Source: Streptomyces sp. NBC_00353
Lineage (GTDB): Bacteria; Actinomycetota; Actinomycetes; Streptomycetales; Streptomycetaceae
Reading direction: 5' to 3'
Assembly (NCBI RefSeq): GCF_036108815.1
Contig: NZ_CP107985.1
Span: 4,898,001-4,962,000 of the forward strand
Length of the DNA: 64,000 nt
Part shown: one piece after another, positions 56,647 through 64,000 of the stretch
How the letters are laid out: every line of letters begins with the position of its first letter
Position numbering within the stretch: position 1 is the stretch's first letter
Position numbers and translations under genes: made by a program
Notes under the pieces: generated by a model
Told to the model about the DNA's origin: nothing
The model's input: the letters and a program-made list of their open reading frames with translations, nothing else
Database searches by the model: none

Positions 56647-56837
56647 GACACCCATGTTCCCTGGCCGCCGGCCGTCCCGTCACCTCCTTTTGCCGCATCC
56701 GGTCACCCGTTCGGCCGACAGTTCGGTAAAGAAAGTAAAGGGAGCAGGAACCTCCCGGTCCTCTGCCTGCGTTATGAGGTGTGACGGTAGCTTCGTGATG
56801 GCACGAAGCCCGCACACGACGATGAAAGGGACTTCCC

Positions 56838-57413
56838 ATGGCAGTAAGCCTGTCCAAGGGCGGCAACGTCTCGCTCACCAAGGAGGCCCCGGGCCTGACC
56901 GCCGTCACGGTCGGCCTCGGCTGGGACGTCCGCACCACCACCGGCACCGACTTCGACCTCGACGCCTCGGCGATCGCGGTGAACCCGGGAGGAAAGGTCG
57001 TCTCCGACGGCCACTTCGTCTTCTTCAACAACAAGTCGACCCCGGACCAGACCATCGTCCACACCGGTGACAACGTCACGGGCGCGGGCGAGGGCGACGA
57101 CGAGCAGATCAACGTCAACCTGGCGGGCCTGCCGGCCGACGTCGACAAGATCGTCTTCCCGGTCTCGATCTACGACGCCGAAACCCGCAGCCAGAACTTC
57201 GGCCAGGTGCGCAACGCGTTCATCCGCATCATCAACCAGGCCGGCGGCACCGAGATCGCCCGCTACGACCTGAGCGAGGACGCCGCCACCGAGACCGCGA
57301 TGGTCTTCGGCGAGCTGTACCGCAACGGCGCGGAGTGGAAGTTCCGCGCCGTGGGCCAGGGCTACGCCTCGGGCCTGCGCGGCATCGCGCAGGACTTCGG
57401 CGTCAACCTCTGA
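56838..57413 (+). CDS. terD: TerD-family stress protein
   Basis: A 191-residue TerD-domain protein (AVSLSKGGNVSLTKEAPGLTAVTVGLGWDVR...). The Ca2+-binding acidic motif DFDLDASA lies near residue 40 and a second acidic pair, DDEQINVNL, near 88. TerD proteins form beta-sandwich stress factors linked to tellurite resistance and, in Streptomyces, to calcium and differentiation. It is a single gene here, not part of a ter operon. GAAAGGGA lies seven bases before the ATG. A perfect terminator follows at 28 bases. Confidence 0.95.
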   Translation: MAVSLSKGGNVSLTKEAPGLTAVTVGLGWDVRTTTGTDFDLDASAIAVNPGGKVVSDGHFVFFNNKSTPDQTIVHTGDNVTGAGEGDDEQINVNLAGLPADVDKIVFPVSIYDAETRSQNFGQVRNAFIRIINQAGGTEIARYDLSEDAATETAMVFGELYRNGAEWKFRAVGQGYASGLRGIAQDFGVNL

Positions 57414-57440
57414 CGCAAGAGGGTTCATGGCCTGACCTGA

Positions 57441-57487
57441 CAGACGGGAGCCCCCGGTCGATTCCTTCGGCCGGGGGCTCCCGTCTG
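57441..57487 (+). terminator. Terminator after terD
   Basis: CAGACGGGAGCCCCCGG and CCGGGGGCTCCCGTCTG form a perfect 17-base stem with a 13-base loop. Confidence 0.96.
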
Positions 57488-57675
57488 CCATGCCGTCAGA
57501 AGGCCCACGTCCGGCCGCACGACGCCTGACGCATAACGCATAACGGACAGCACGACCCCATGAACGGACAAGATCCGGTCAAATGTTTGACGCGGCCCTG
57601 CCAAATTCGGCCGCATCGGTGCCAGTCTCACCGCACACCCCTCACGGAGCTCATGGACCGAGTGAAGGAGAACGA

Positions 57676-59223
57676 GTGAGAACCACTCTGCGTGCCGCCG
57701 CTCTTGCCGCGTCCGCCGCCATGGTCGTCGTCGGCGTACAAGCAGGCTCGGCCGATGCCGCCCAGGACCGCGCCGCCGGAGCCACCGCGCTGCCGATCAG
57801 CGCGTCCCAGCGGGCCGCGGCCATCGAGAAAGCCCAGGCCGGGGCCGCCTCGACCGCCGCGAAGATCAAGCTGGGCGGCAAGGAGAAGCTCGTCGTCCGC
57901 GATGTGATCAAGGACGCCGACGGCACCGTCCACACCCGCTACGAGCGCACCTACGCCGGACTGCCCGTCCTCGGCGGCGACCTCGTCACCCACACCAGGA
58001 AGGACGGCTCCCTCAAGGGGGTGTCCAAGGCAACCGACGCAAAGATATCCGTGGCATCGACGACTGCCACGGCCGCCGCCAAGTCCGGTGCCCGGAAGGT
58101 GATCTGGGCCGTCACGGGCAAGCCTGCGCTCGCCTACGAGAACGTGGTCAAGGGCACCCAGGCCGACGGGACGCCGAGTGAGCGCCACGTCATCACCGAC
58201 GCCGCCAGCGGCAAGGAGCTCTACTCGTACGAGGCCATCGACACGGGGTCCGGCACCAGCCAGTACAGCGGCACCGTCGCCCTCGGCACCTCGGCCTCCG
58301 GATCCGGCTACAACCTGACCGACGCCGGACGCGGCGGCCACAACACGTACGACCTGAACGGCGGCACCTCCGGCACCGGGACCCTCTTCACCGACGCCGA
58401 CGACATCTGGGGCAACGGTCTCGCGACCAACCGTCAGACCGCCGCGGTCGACGCCCACTACGGCGCCGCCATGACCTGGGACTTCTACAAGAACGAACTG
58501 GGCCGCAACGGCATCGCCGGCGACGGCAGGGCCGCCTACTCCCGGGTCCACTACGGCAACGCGTACGTCAACGCCTTCTGGCAGGACAACTGCTTCTGCA
58601 TGACGTACGGCGACGGCTCGGGCAACCTCAAGCCGCTCACCTCGCTGGATGTCGCCGGACACGAGATGAGCCACGGTCTGACCGCGGCGACCGCGGGTCT
58701 GAAGTACAGCCGTGAATCGGGCGGCCTCAACGAGGCGACCAGCGACATGTTCGGCACCGCGGTCGAGTTCTACGCGGGCAACAGCAGCGACGCCGGCGAC
58801 TACCTCATCGGCGAGAAGATCGACATCAACGGCAACGGCACCCCGCTGCGCTACATGGACAAGCCCAGCAAGGACGGCGGTTCGGCGGACTACTGGTCTA
58901 GGACGGTCGGCCGCCTCGACGTCCACTACTCGTCCGGGCCCGCCAACCACTTCTTCTACCTGTTGTCCGAGGGCAGCGGCGCGAAGACCATCAACGGTGT
59001 CGCCTACAACTCGCCGACCTCCAACGGCTCCACGGTCACGGGCATCGGGCGCGCGAAGGCCGTCCAGATCTGGTACAAGGCGCTGACCACGTACATGACA
59101 TCGTCCACCGACTACGCGGCGGCGCGGGTCGCCACCCTGCAGGCGGCGACCGACCTGTACGGAGCAGGCAGCGCGGAGTACGCAGCCGTCGCCTCCGCCT
59201 GGTCCGCGATCAACGTGAACTAG
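57676..59223 (+). CDS. Secreted M4 (thermolysin-like) metalloprotease, copy 1
   Basis: A 515-residue preproenzyme. A signal peptide (RTTLRAAALAASAAMVVVGVQAGSADA) is followed by a propeptide of about 180 residues containing the FTP/PepSY-type inhibitor segment (LVVRDVIKDADGTVHTRYERTYAGLPVLGGDLVTHT). The mature M4 domain has the zinc site DVAGHEMSHGLTAATAG (HExxH) and the third ligand Glu in SGGLNEATSDMF, plus YNSPTSNGSTVTGIGR near the C-terminus. It should digest extracellular protein. GTG 57676 follows GAAGGAG. A nearly identical gene lies 2.4 kb downstream, so a recent tandem duplication is likely. Confidence 0.95.
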   Translation: MRTTLRAAALAASAAMVVVGVQAGSADAAQDRAAGATALPISASQRAAAIEKAQAGAASTAAKIKLGGKEKLVVRDVIKDADGTVHTRYERTYAGLPVLGGDLVTHTRKDGSLKGVSKATDAKISVASTTATAAAKSGARKVIWAVTGKPALAYENVVKGTQADGTPSERHVITDAASGKELYSYEAIDTGSGTSQYSGTVALGTSASGSGYNLTDAGRGGHNTYDLNGGTSGTGTLFTDADDIWGNGLATNRQTAAVDAHYGAAMTWDFYKNELGRNGIAGDGRAAYSRVHYGNAYVNAFWQDNCFCMTYGDGSGNLKPLTSLDVAGHEMSHGLTAATAGLKYSRESGGLNEATSDMFGTAVEFYAGNSSDAGDYLIGEKIDINGNGTPLRYMDKPSKDGGSADYWSRTVGRLDVHYSSGPANHFFYLLSEGSGAKTINGVAYNSPTSNGSTVTGIGRAKAVQIWYKALTTYMTSSTDYAAARVATLQAATDLYGAGSAEYAAVASAWSAINVN

Positions 59224-59270
59224 TACGCCGTCCGGCACCACCGCCCGACGGCTCCTGCGGATCGCCCACG

Positions 59271-59311
59271 CGCCGCGCACAGCCACCGGTTTCCCGGAGA
59301 TGTGCGCGGCG
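59271..59311 (+). terminator. Terminator after the first M4 protease gene
   Basis: CGCCGCGCACA and TGTGCGCGGCG form a perfect 11-base stem with a 19-base loop, 47 bases after the stop. Confidence 0.75.
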
Positions 59312-59415
59312 TCCGGCCGTTCCACGGGCGGTCGCGCTGTGGGTGGCCGCCGTACGGGTGGCTGCGCGCGGCGGCACCGCACGGCGGCACCGCGCGCCCG
59401 CATAGGCTGCGCCGA

Positions 59416-59937
59416 GTGATCATCGAACCGCTGCTGCCGGTGGCCGGCGCGCTTCCCGGCCCGCTGCTCGCCGAACTCACCGCGCTCTACGCGTCCGATC
59501 CGACGTTCCAGCAGCTCAGCGGCGACTTCCCGGACCCCCACGACATCCGGTCGGAACAGGTCGCGGCCTCGCTCGCCGAGGAGCTGGCGAACCCGGACAC
59601 CGAGGTACTGCTCGCCCGGTCGCAGGGGCAGTTGGTCGGCGTGGCCATCACCCTCGCGCACCATCCGGACCCGGCCGACCCCGACCCGTGGATCGGACTG
59701 CTCATGGTCCACGCACGGCAGCACCGCTCCGGTTACGGGCGGCAGCTGGCCGGCCTCGTCGAGGAGCGGTTCCGGGCAGCCGGGCGGGACGGAGTCCGGC
59801 TGGCGGTCCTGGAGAACAACCCCAGGGCGCTCGCCTTCTGGACCGCGCTCGGCTACGAGGTCATCGACCACCGACCCGACCGCCAACTGGGCCGCCCCTG
59901 CGCGGTGTTGCGCAAGCTGCTGAAGCCCGCCGAATAA
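59416..59937 (+). CDS. GNAT-family N-acetyltransferase
   Basis: A 173-residue acetyltransferase. The acetyl-CoA site is LLMVHARQHRSGYGRQLAGLVEERFRAAGRDGVRLAVLENNPRALAFWTALGYEV, with Q/R-xxGxG/A and the NxxAxxFW motif. It should acetylate a small amine or protein side chain. The mRNA looks leaderless: TAGGCT at 59403-59408 lies seven bases before GTG 59416. It sits between two duplicated protease genes, so it was either present before the duplication event or inserted later. Confidence 0.9.
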   Translation: MIIEPLLPVAGALPGPLLAELTALYASDPTFQQLSGDFPDPHDIRSEQVAASLAEELANPDTEVLLARSQGQLVGVAITLAHHPDPADPDPWIGLLMVHARQHRSGYGRQLAGLVEERFRAAGRDGVRLAVLENNPRALAFWTALGYEVIDHRPDRQLGRPCAVLRKLLKPAE

Positions 59938-60073
59938 CGGACACAAGAGCACCTCAGTCGGACAAGAAGTGGTCAAAAGAATGTGAGGCAATTGTCGGCA
60001 CACCGTCAAACTCGGTCGTCCGATGGCACGCTCTCCGCTCGTAACCCCCCACGGAACGAACAACGGAGAACGC

Positions 60074-61672
60074 ATGACCCCCCACATGACCACCCGTCGC
60101 TCCGCAGCCCTGGCCGCCGTGGCCACGATGGTCGTCGTCGGCGTGCAGTCCGGTGCGGCGACCGCGGCCCCGGGCAACGCCCACGACGGCGCCTCCGCCA
60201 CCCGTACCACCAGCACGTCCGGCGCGAAGACCGCGATCGGCACGGACACCGCGTCGGAGCGGACCGCCGCGATCAAGTCGGCCCAGTCGGAAGCCTCTTC
60301 GGCGGCCGACTCGCTCGGGCTCGGCAGCCAGGAGAAGCTGATCGTCCGCGATGTGATCAAGGACGCCGACGGCACCGTCCACACCCGCTACGAGCGCACC
60401 TACGCCGGACTGCCCGTCCTCGGCGGCGACCTCGTCACCCACACCACCGCCGGCGGAAAGCTCAAGAGCGTCACCAAGGCCACCGGCGCCCGGATATCGG
60501 TTCCGTCCACGACGCCGAAGGTGAAGACCGTGGCGAGCGCCCGCAAGGTTATCTGGGCGGGCAGCGGCAAGCCCGTCCTCGCCTTCGAGACGGTGCGGAC
60601 CGGCGTGCAGAAGGACGGCACGCCCAGCAGGCGTCACGTCATCACGGACGCCGTCACCGGCAGGACGCTGCACAGTTACGAGGCGATCGAGACCGGCGTC
60701 GGCAACAGCCAGTACAGCGGCAAGGTCACCCTGTCGACCACCGCGAGCGGCTCGGGCTTCGAGCTGACCGACGGCGACCGCGGCGGCCACAGGACGTACG
60801 ACCTGAACCAGGGCGAGAGCGGCACCGGCTCGCTCGTCACCGACGCCGACGACACCTGGGGCGACGGCACCGGCAGCGACCGGCAGACCGCCGCGGTCGA
60901 CGCCCACTACGGCGCCGCCATGACCTGGGACTTCTACAAGAACGAACTGGGCCGCAACGGCATCGCCGGCGACGGGAAGGCCGCCTACTCCCGGGTCCAC
61001 TACGGCAACGCGTACGTCAACGCCTTCTGGGACGACAGCTGCTTCTGCATGACGTACGGCGACGGCGCCGACAACAAGAGCGCCCTCACCAGCCTCGACG
61101 TCGCGGGCCACGAGATGAGCCACGGCCTGACCGCGGCGACGGCCAAGCTCGACTACGCAGGCGAGTCCGGCGGCCTCAACGAGGCGACCAGCGACATCCT
61201 CGGCACCTCGGTCGAGTTCTTCGCCGACAGCAGCAGCGACGCCGGCGACTACCTCATCGGCGAGAAGATCGACATCAACGGCGACGGCACCCCGCTGCGC
61301 TACATGGACAAGCCCAGCAAGGACGGCGGTTCGGCGGACTACTGGAGCGCCGGCGTCGGCGACCTCGACGTCCACTACTCCTCCGGCGTCGCCAACCACT
61401 TCTTCTACCTGCTGTCCGAGGGCAGCGGCGCGAAGACCGTCAACGGGGTGCACTACGACTCCCCGACCGCCGACGGCTCGACCGTCACCGGCATCGGCCG
61501 GGACAAGGCGGTCCAGATCTGGTACAAAGCGCTCTCCGCGTACATGACCTCGTCCACCGACTACGCGGCCGCGCGCACGGCCACCGAGAAGGCGGCGACC
61601 GACCTGTACGGGGCGAGCAGTCCGGAGCTCGCGGCCGTGGACGCCGCCTGGTCGGGCGTCAATGTGAAGTAG
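60074..61672 (+). CDS. Secreted M4 (thermolysin-like) metalloprotease, copy 2
   Basis: A 532-residue paralogue of the protease gene at 57.7 kb. Signal peptide, Ser/Thr-rich spacer and propeptide are followed by a mature domain with DVAGHEMSHGLTAATAK and SGGLNEATSDILG. The identity is highest in the propeptide core and around the zinc site, where some stretches are the same at DNA level (for example the region from RDVIKDADG to GGDLVTHT). The N-terminus (about 50 residues after the signal) is different and more Thr/Ser-rich. ATG 60074 follows GGAGAACGC. The upstream DNA of both copies also shares a motif near 57603-57625 and 60009-60030. Confidence 0.95.
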   Translation: MTPHMTTRRSAALAAVATMVVVGVQSGAATAAPGNAHDGASATRTTSTSGAKTAIGTDTASERTAAIKSAQSEASSAADSLGLGSQEKLIVRDVIKDADGTVHTRYERTYAGLPVLGGDLVTHTTAGGKLKSVTKATGARISVPSTTPKVKTVASARKVIWAGSGKPVLAFETVRTGVQKDGTPSRRHVITDAVTGRTLHSYEAIETGVGNSQYSGKVTLSTTASGSGFELTDGDRGGHRTYDLNQGESGTGSLVTDADDTWGDGTGSDRQTAAVDAHYGAAMTWDFYKNELGRNGIAGDGKAAYSRVHYGNAYVNAFWDDSCFCMTYGDGADNKSALTSLDVAGHEMSHGLTAATAKLDYAGESGGLNEATSDILGTSVEFFADSSSDAGDYLIGEKIDINGDGTPLRYMDKPSKDGGSADYWSAGVGDLDVHYSSGVANHFFYLLSEGSGAKTVNGVHYDSPTADGSTVTGIGRDKAVQIWYKALSAYMTSSTDYAAARTATEKAATDLYGASSPELAAVDAAWSGVNVK

Positions 61673-61696
61673 TTCCCGGCGGGTTCCCGGGGCCGG

Positions 61697-63097
61697 TCAG
61701 CTCTTTTCCGGGGCGGGCCGGCCGTGGCCGTACAGCCAGGTGTGCCACAGATCCGTCAGGTCCTTCCCCGTCGTCCTCTCCACGTACGCGGTGAAGTCGG
61801 CCGTCGACGCGGTGCCGTACCGATGGGCCTTCGTCCAGCCCGCGACGAGCGCGAGGAACCGCCGGTCGTCGTCGACCGCCTGCCGGATCTTGTGGATCAC
61901 CATGGCCCCGCGCTCGTACACCGGGTCCTGGGAGATGTCCGCGGCCGTGGGCGGATCGGCAGGCGGGAACGCCCAGTTGGCATCGTCGGCGAAGGCGGCG
62001 TCGAAACTGCGCCGGACGGGAACGCCCTCCTTGTCCGCCTTCCACAGCCACTCGGCGTATGTCGCGAAGCCCTCGTTGAGCCACATGTCGCGCCAGCTGG
62101 CGGGCGTGACGGAGTCCCCGAACCACTGGTGGGCCATCTCGTGGACGAGGAGTCCCACGGTCGGCGGCCCGGGGAAGTACGGCCGGTTCTGGGTCTCCAG
62201 CGCATACCCGGAGTCGTGCGGACGGCCGACGATCGCGCCGGTCGACGAGAACGGGTACGGGCCGAAGCGCTCGGCCTCCCACCGCACCACCTCGGGGATC
62301 CGGGCGAGGGTCCGGGCACTCGCCGCGGCCGCCTTCGGGTCCACGGCCGTGAACACCTTGATGCCGTCGGGGGTCGTCGACGCCTTCGTGTCGAAGCGGC
62401 CGACGACGAGCGTCGCGAGATAGCTCGCCATGGGTTCGGCGGTGTGCCAGTGGTACGTGGTGGTGGCGCCGGAGACCTTCCGGGAGGTCAGCTCACCGTT
62501 GGAGACGGCCGTCAGCCCCCGGGGGACGGTGGCCGTGAGGTCGTACGTCGCCTTGTCGCTCGGGTGGTCGTTGCCGGGGAACCAGGCCATCGACCCGACC
62601 GGCTCACCGAGCGCGACCGATCCGTCCGCCGTCCTCAGCCAGCCCTCCTTCGACCCGTCCGGATCGGTGAGGGTCAGCGGGGAGCCGGAGTAGTGGACGA
62701 CCGTACGGAAGGTCCTGCCCTTGTGCAGATGGCTCTCCACCTCGGCGGCGGGGCGCAGTGTCAGCTCGCGGCCCGCCCGGTTGACGGCGGCCGGACGCCC
62801 CTCGACCTGCGCGGACTCGACGGTCAGCCCGGCCAGGTCGAGGTTGAAGGCGCTGAGGTCCTGGGTGGCGCGCGCGGTGATCACGGCGGTGGAGCGGATC
62901 CGCTGGGCGGCCGGGTCGACGTCGAAGGTGAGGTCGTAGTGCGTGACGTCGTAGCCGCCGTTGCCGGCCTTCGGGAAGTACGGGTCGCGCAGACCGGCGG
63001 CGCCGGGAGTGCCCTCCACACCTCCGGTCCCGCAGCCGGCGGCGAGGGAGACGACGGTGGCGGTGACGAAGGCCAGGAACAGAGCGGTGGGGCGCAC
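61697..63097 (-). CDS. M1-family aminopeptidase lipoprotein
   Basis: A 466-residue membrane-anchored metallopeptidase. A lipobox LAAGC lies near residue 22. The N-terminal beta domain (NGGYDVTHYDLTFDVDP...) precedes the catalytic domain with zinc site LLVHEMAHQWFGDSV and the third ligand in MWLNEGFATY (HExxH-x18-E). The usual exopeptidase GAMEN is replaced by YALETQ, as in several bacterial M1 lipoproteins. It should trim peptides outside the membrane, matching the two M4 proteases upstream. The GTG at 63097 is six bases after TAGGAT (63104-63109), so the mRNA is probably leaderless. Confidence 0.94.
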   Translation of the reverse strand: MRPTALFLAFVTATVVSLAAGCGTGGVEGTPGAAGLRDPYFPKAGNGGYDVTHYDLTFDVDPAAQRIRSTAVITARATQDLSAFNLDLAGLTVESAQVEGRPAAVNRAGRELTLRPAAEVESHLHKGRTFRTVVHYSGSPLTLTDPDGSKEGWLRTADGSVALGEPVGSMAWFPGNDHPSDKATYDLTATVPRGLTAVSNGELTSRKVSGATTTYHWHTAEPMASYLATLVVGRFDTKASTTPDGIKVFTAVDPKAAAASARTLARIPEVVRWEAERFGPYPFSSTGAIVGRPHDSGYALETQNRPYFPGPPTVGLLVHEMAHQWFGDSVTPASWRDMWLNEGFATYAEWLWKADKEGVPVRRSFDAAFADDANWAFPPADPPTAADISQDPVYERGAMVIHKIRQAVDDDRRFLALVAGWTKAHRYGTASTADFTAYVERTTGKDLTDLWHTWLYGHGRPAPEKS

Positions 63098-63144
63098 ACA
63101 GTGATCCTATGTGCGGAATGTCGGATTGACGGATCGGCGGATGC

Positions 63145-63747
63145 TCACCTCGGGTCCCTGTTCCGCAGCAGCGCCGCGATTTCCGCGAACCCGCGCCGCT
63201 CCGCATGTTCCAGCGCCGTCACCCCGTCGCCGTCCGGCAGACCGGGGGTCGCGCCCGCCGCCAGCAGCAGTTCGACGATCTCCTGGTGCGCCCGGCCGCC
63301 GTCGCCCAGGATCACGGCCTCCAGCAGGGCGGTCCAGCCGAGCCGGTTGACGTGGTCGACGTCGATGTCCGTGACGCGGAGCAGCTCGCGTACGTAACCG
63401 ACGTGGCCGCGCTCGCTCGCCGGGATCAGCGCGATGCCGCCGAACCGGTTACGGAGCTTCAGGTCGGGACCGGCCGGCAGCAGGGTGTGCAGCATCGCGA
63501 CGCTGCCGGTGACGCCGGTCGCCAGCCAGGGACTGTCCTCTCGCCGGTCCTGCGCATCCGGATCCGCGCCCGCCTCGACGAGCAGCCGGGCGAGCGGGAC
63601 ATGGTCGCCGTGCACGGCGAGGAGCAGCGGGGTGCGCCGCTCCTCATCGCGGACGTCGATGCGGGCGCCGCCCTCGATCGCGGTTCGTGCGGCATCGGTG
63701 TCACCGGTGCGCGCGGCTCGGAGGAGGTCCTGATCGAGGGTGTTCAT
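63145..63747 (-). CDS. Ankyrin-repeat protein
   Basis: A 200-residue soluble protein with about five ankyrin repeats: LLRAARTGDTDAARTAIEGGARIDVRDEERRTPLLLAVHGDHVPLARLLVEAGADPDAQD, then further units ending LLLAAGATPGLPDGDGVTALEHAERRGFAEIAALL. The whole protein is repeats, so it is a binding scaffold; the partner is unknown. It lies between the M1 peptidase gene and the HbpS/GlcG-like gene in the same direction, 32 bases after the latter stop, and may be co-transcribed with it. Confidence 0.94.
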   Translation of the reverse strand: MNTLDQDLLRAARTGDTDAARTAIEGGARIDVRDEERRTPLLLAVHGDHVPLARLLVEAGADPDAQDRREDSPWLATGVTGSVAMLHTLLPAGPDLKLRNRFGGIALIPASERGHVGYVRELLRVTDIDVDHVNRLGWTALLEAVILGDGGRAHQEIVELLLAAGATPGLPDGDGVTALEHAERRGFAEIAALLRNRDPR

Positions 63748-63779
63748 CCGCGGTTTCTCCTGGGCTGTGGTCGGCTGTC

Positions 63780-64000
63780 CTACTTGGCGAGTGCGGCGAC
63801 GCCCGCCCGGGCGAACTTCTCGTCGAGGTCGCCGCTGGGGGCACCGGCCACTCCGATGCCGGCCACCGGTGCGTCCTTGACCTGCACCGGGGCGCCGCCC
63901 GCGAGGAACAGGGTGCCAGGGATGTCCTTCAGGTTCGGGGCCTGCGCCAGGCGGCCCGCCAGCACGGAGGTGGGGGCGTTCCAGGAGACAGCGGTGTACG
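63780..64000 (-). CDS. HbpS/GlcG-family protein, 5' end outside the window
   Basis: Only the last 73 codons are seen. The tail, LAQAPNLKDIPGTLFLAGGAPVQVKDAPVAGIGVAGAPSGDLDEKFARAGVAALAK, is the C-terminal half of the GlcG/HbpS family. HbpS of Streptomyces binds haem and works with the SenS-SenR system; other members are cobalamin- or flavin-related. The Lys-Asp-Ala-Pro block (VKDAPVAGIGVAG) is strongly conserved. The partial protein ends the window, so signal peptide and full domain cannot be checked. Confidence 0.85.
   Translation of the reverse strand, partial: YTAVSWNAPTSVLAGRLAQAPNLKDIPGTLFLAGGAPVQVKDAPVAGIGVAGAPSGDLDEKFARAGVAALAK

Overview
The window looks like a core-chromosome segment of a Streptomyces. 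GC content is very high and third codon positions are almost always G or C. GTG starts are frequent, genes overlap by ATGA or GTGA, and many start codons lie 6-8 bases after a TANNNT -10 element with no leader. Typical Streptomyces families are present: MqnB/MqnD, CdgB-type GGDEF, TerD, XRE plus DUF397 pairs, a second GroEL under CIRCE, and DasR-like sites. From memory the gene order resembles the S. coelicolor region carrying mqnBD, thrC/moaD, otsA, nagKA and cdgB. No rRNA, tRNA, CRISPR, insertion sequence or prophage was seen.

Layout. 1-3.9 kb: end of a membrane transporter, a DUF2771 lipoprotein, futalosine-pathway menaquinone genes mqnB-mqnD, a long cold-shock protein, a small membrane protein and a HAD phosphatase. 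4.0-7.0 kb: a three-gene FecCD-type siderophore importer behind an iron-box-like site, with no binding protein. 7.2-15.6 kb: a membrane protein, a two-gene XPB repair helicase unit (the partner ends in a WYL-like domain) and a HelD/HelR-type RNA polymerase remodelling ATPase. 15.7-18.9 kb: CutC facing away from a CopA copper ATPase with a CsoR-type operator. 19.0-25.5 kb: a 5-oxoproline module made of pxpA-pxpB-pxpC, a divergent GntR regulator, then DUF969-DUF979-DUF2891, all linked by one shared palindrome. 25.5-28.3 kb: HD hydrolase, drug-efflux MFS and two small genes.

28.4-31.9 kb: murR-murQ-PTS EIIBC for N-acetylmuramic acid. 32.0-34.7 kb: an XRE/DUF397 regulatory module with small partners and a TTA codon, then a winged-helix/zinc-ribbon protein. 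34.9-37.3 kb: a sortase-type coiled-coil surface protein and a secreted acid phosphatase. 37.4-41.9 kb: groEL2 with CIRCE, a cold-shock gene, then moaD-like and thrC genes behind a clear SAM-I riboswitch. 42-45.7 kb: glucosyl-3-phosphoglycerate synthase, OtsA, OtsB and DUF3263. 45.7-52.4 kb: an amino-sugar locus (binding protein, SIS protein, ROK kinase, NagA, PfkB kinase, class II aldolase) with DasR-like sites. 52.5-57.4 kb: an anchored carbohydrate-binding protein, a CdgB-like diguanylate cyclase with a Crp-like upstream site, a flavin reductase, ArfB and TerD. 57.7-64 kb: two tandemly duplicated M4 metalloproteases around a GNAT gene, an M1 aminopeptidase lipoprotein, an ankyrin protein and a partial HbpS/GlcG protein.

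Common themes are nutrient recycling (5-oxoproline, MurNAc, GlcNAc/GalNAc, peptides), stress and repair, and developmental control. The most notable signals are the SAM-I riboswitch controlling a threonine-synthase/sulfur-carrier pair and the operator-linked 5-oxoproline module that includes three poorly characterised DUF families.
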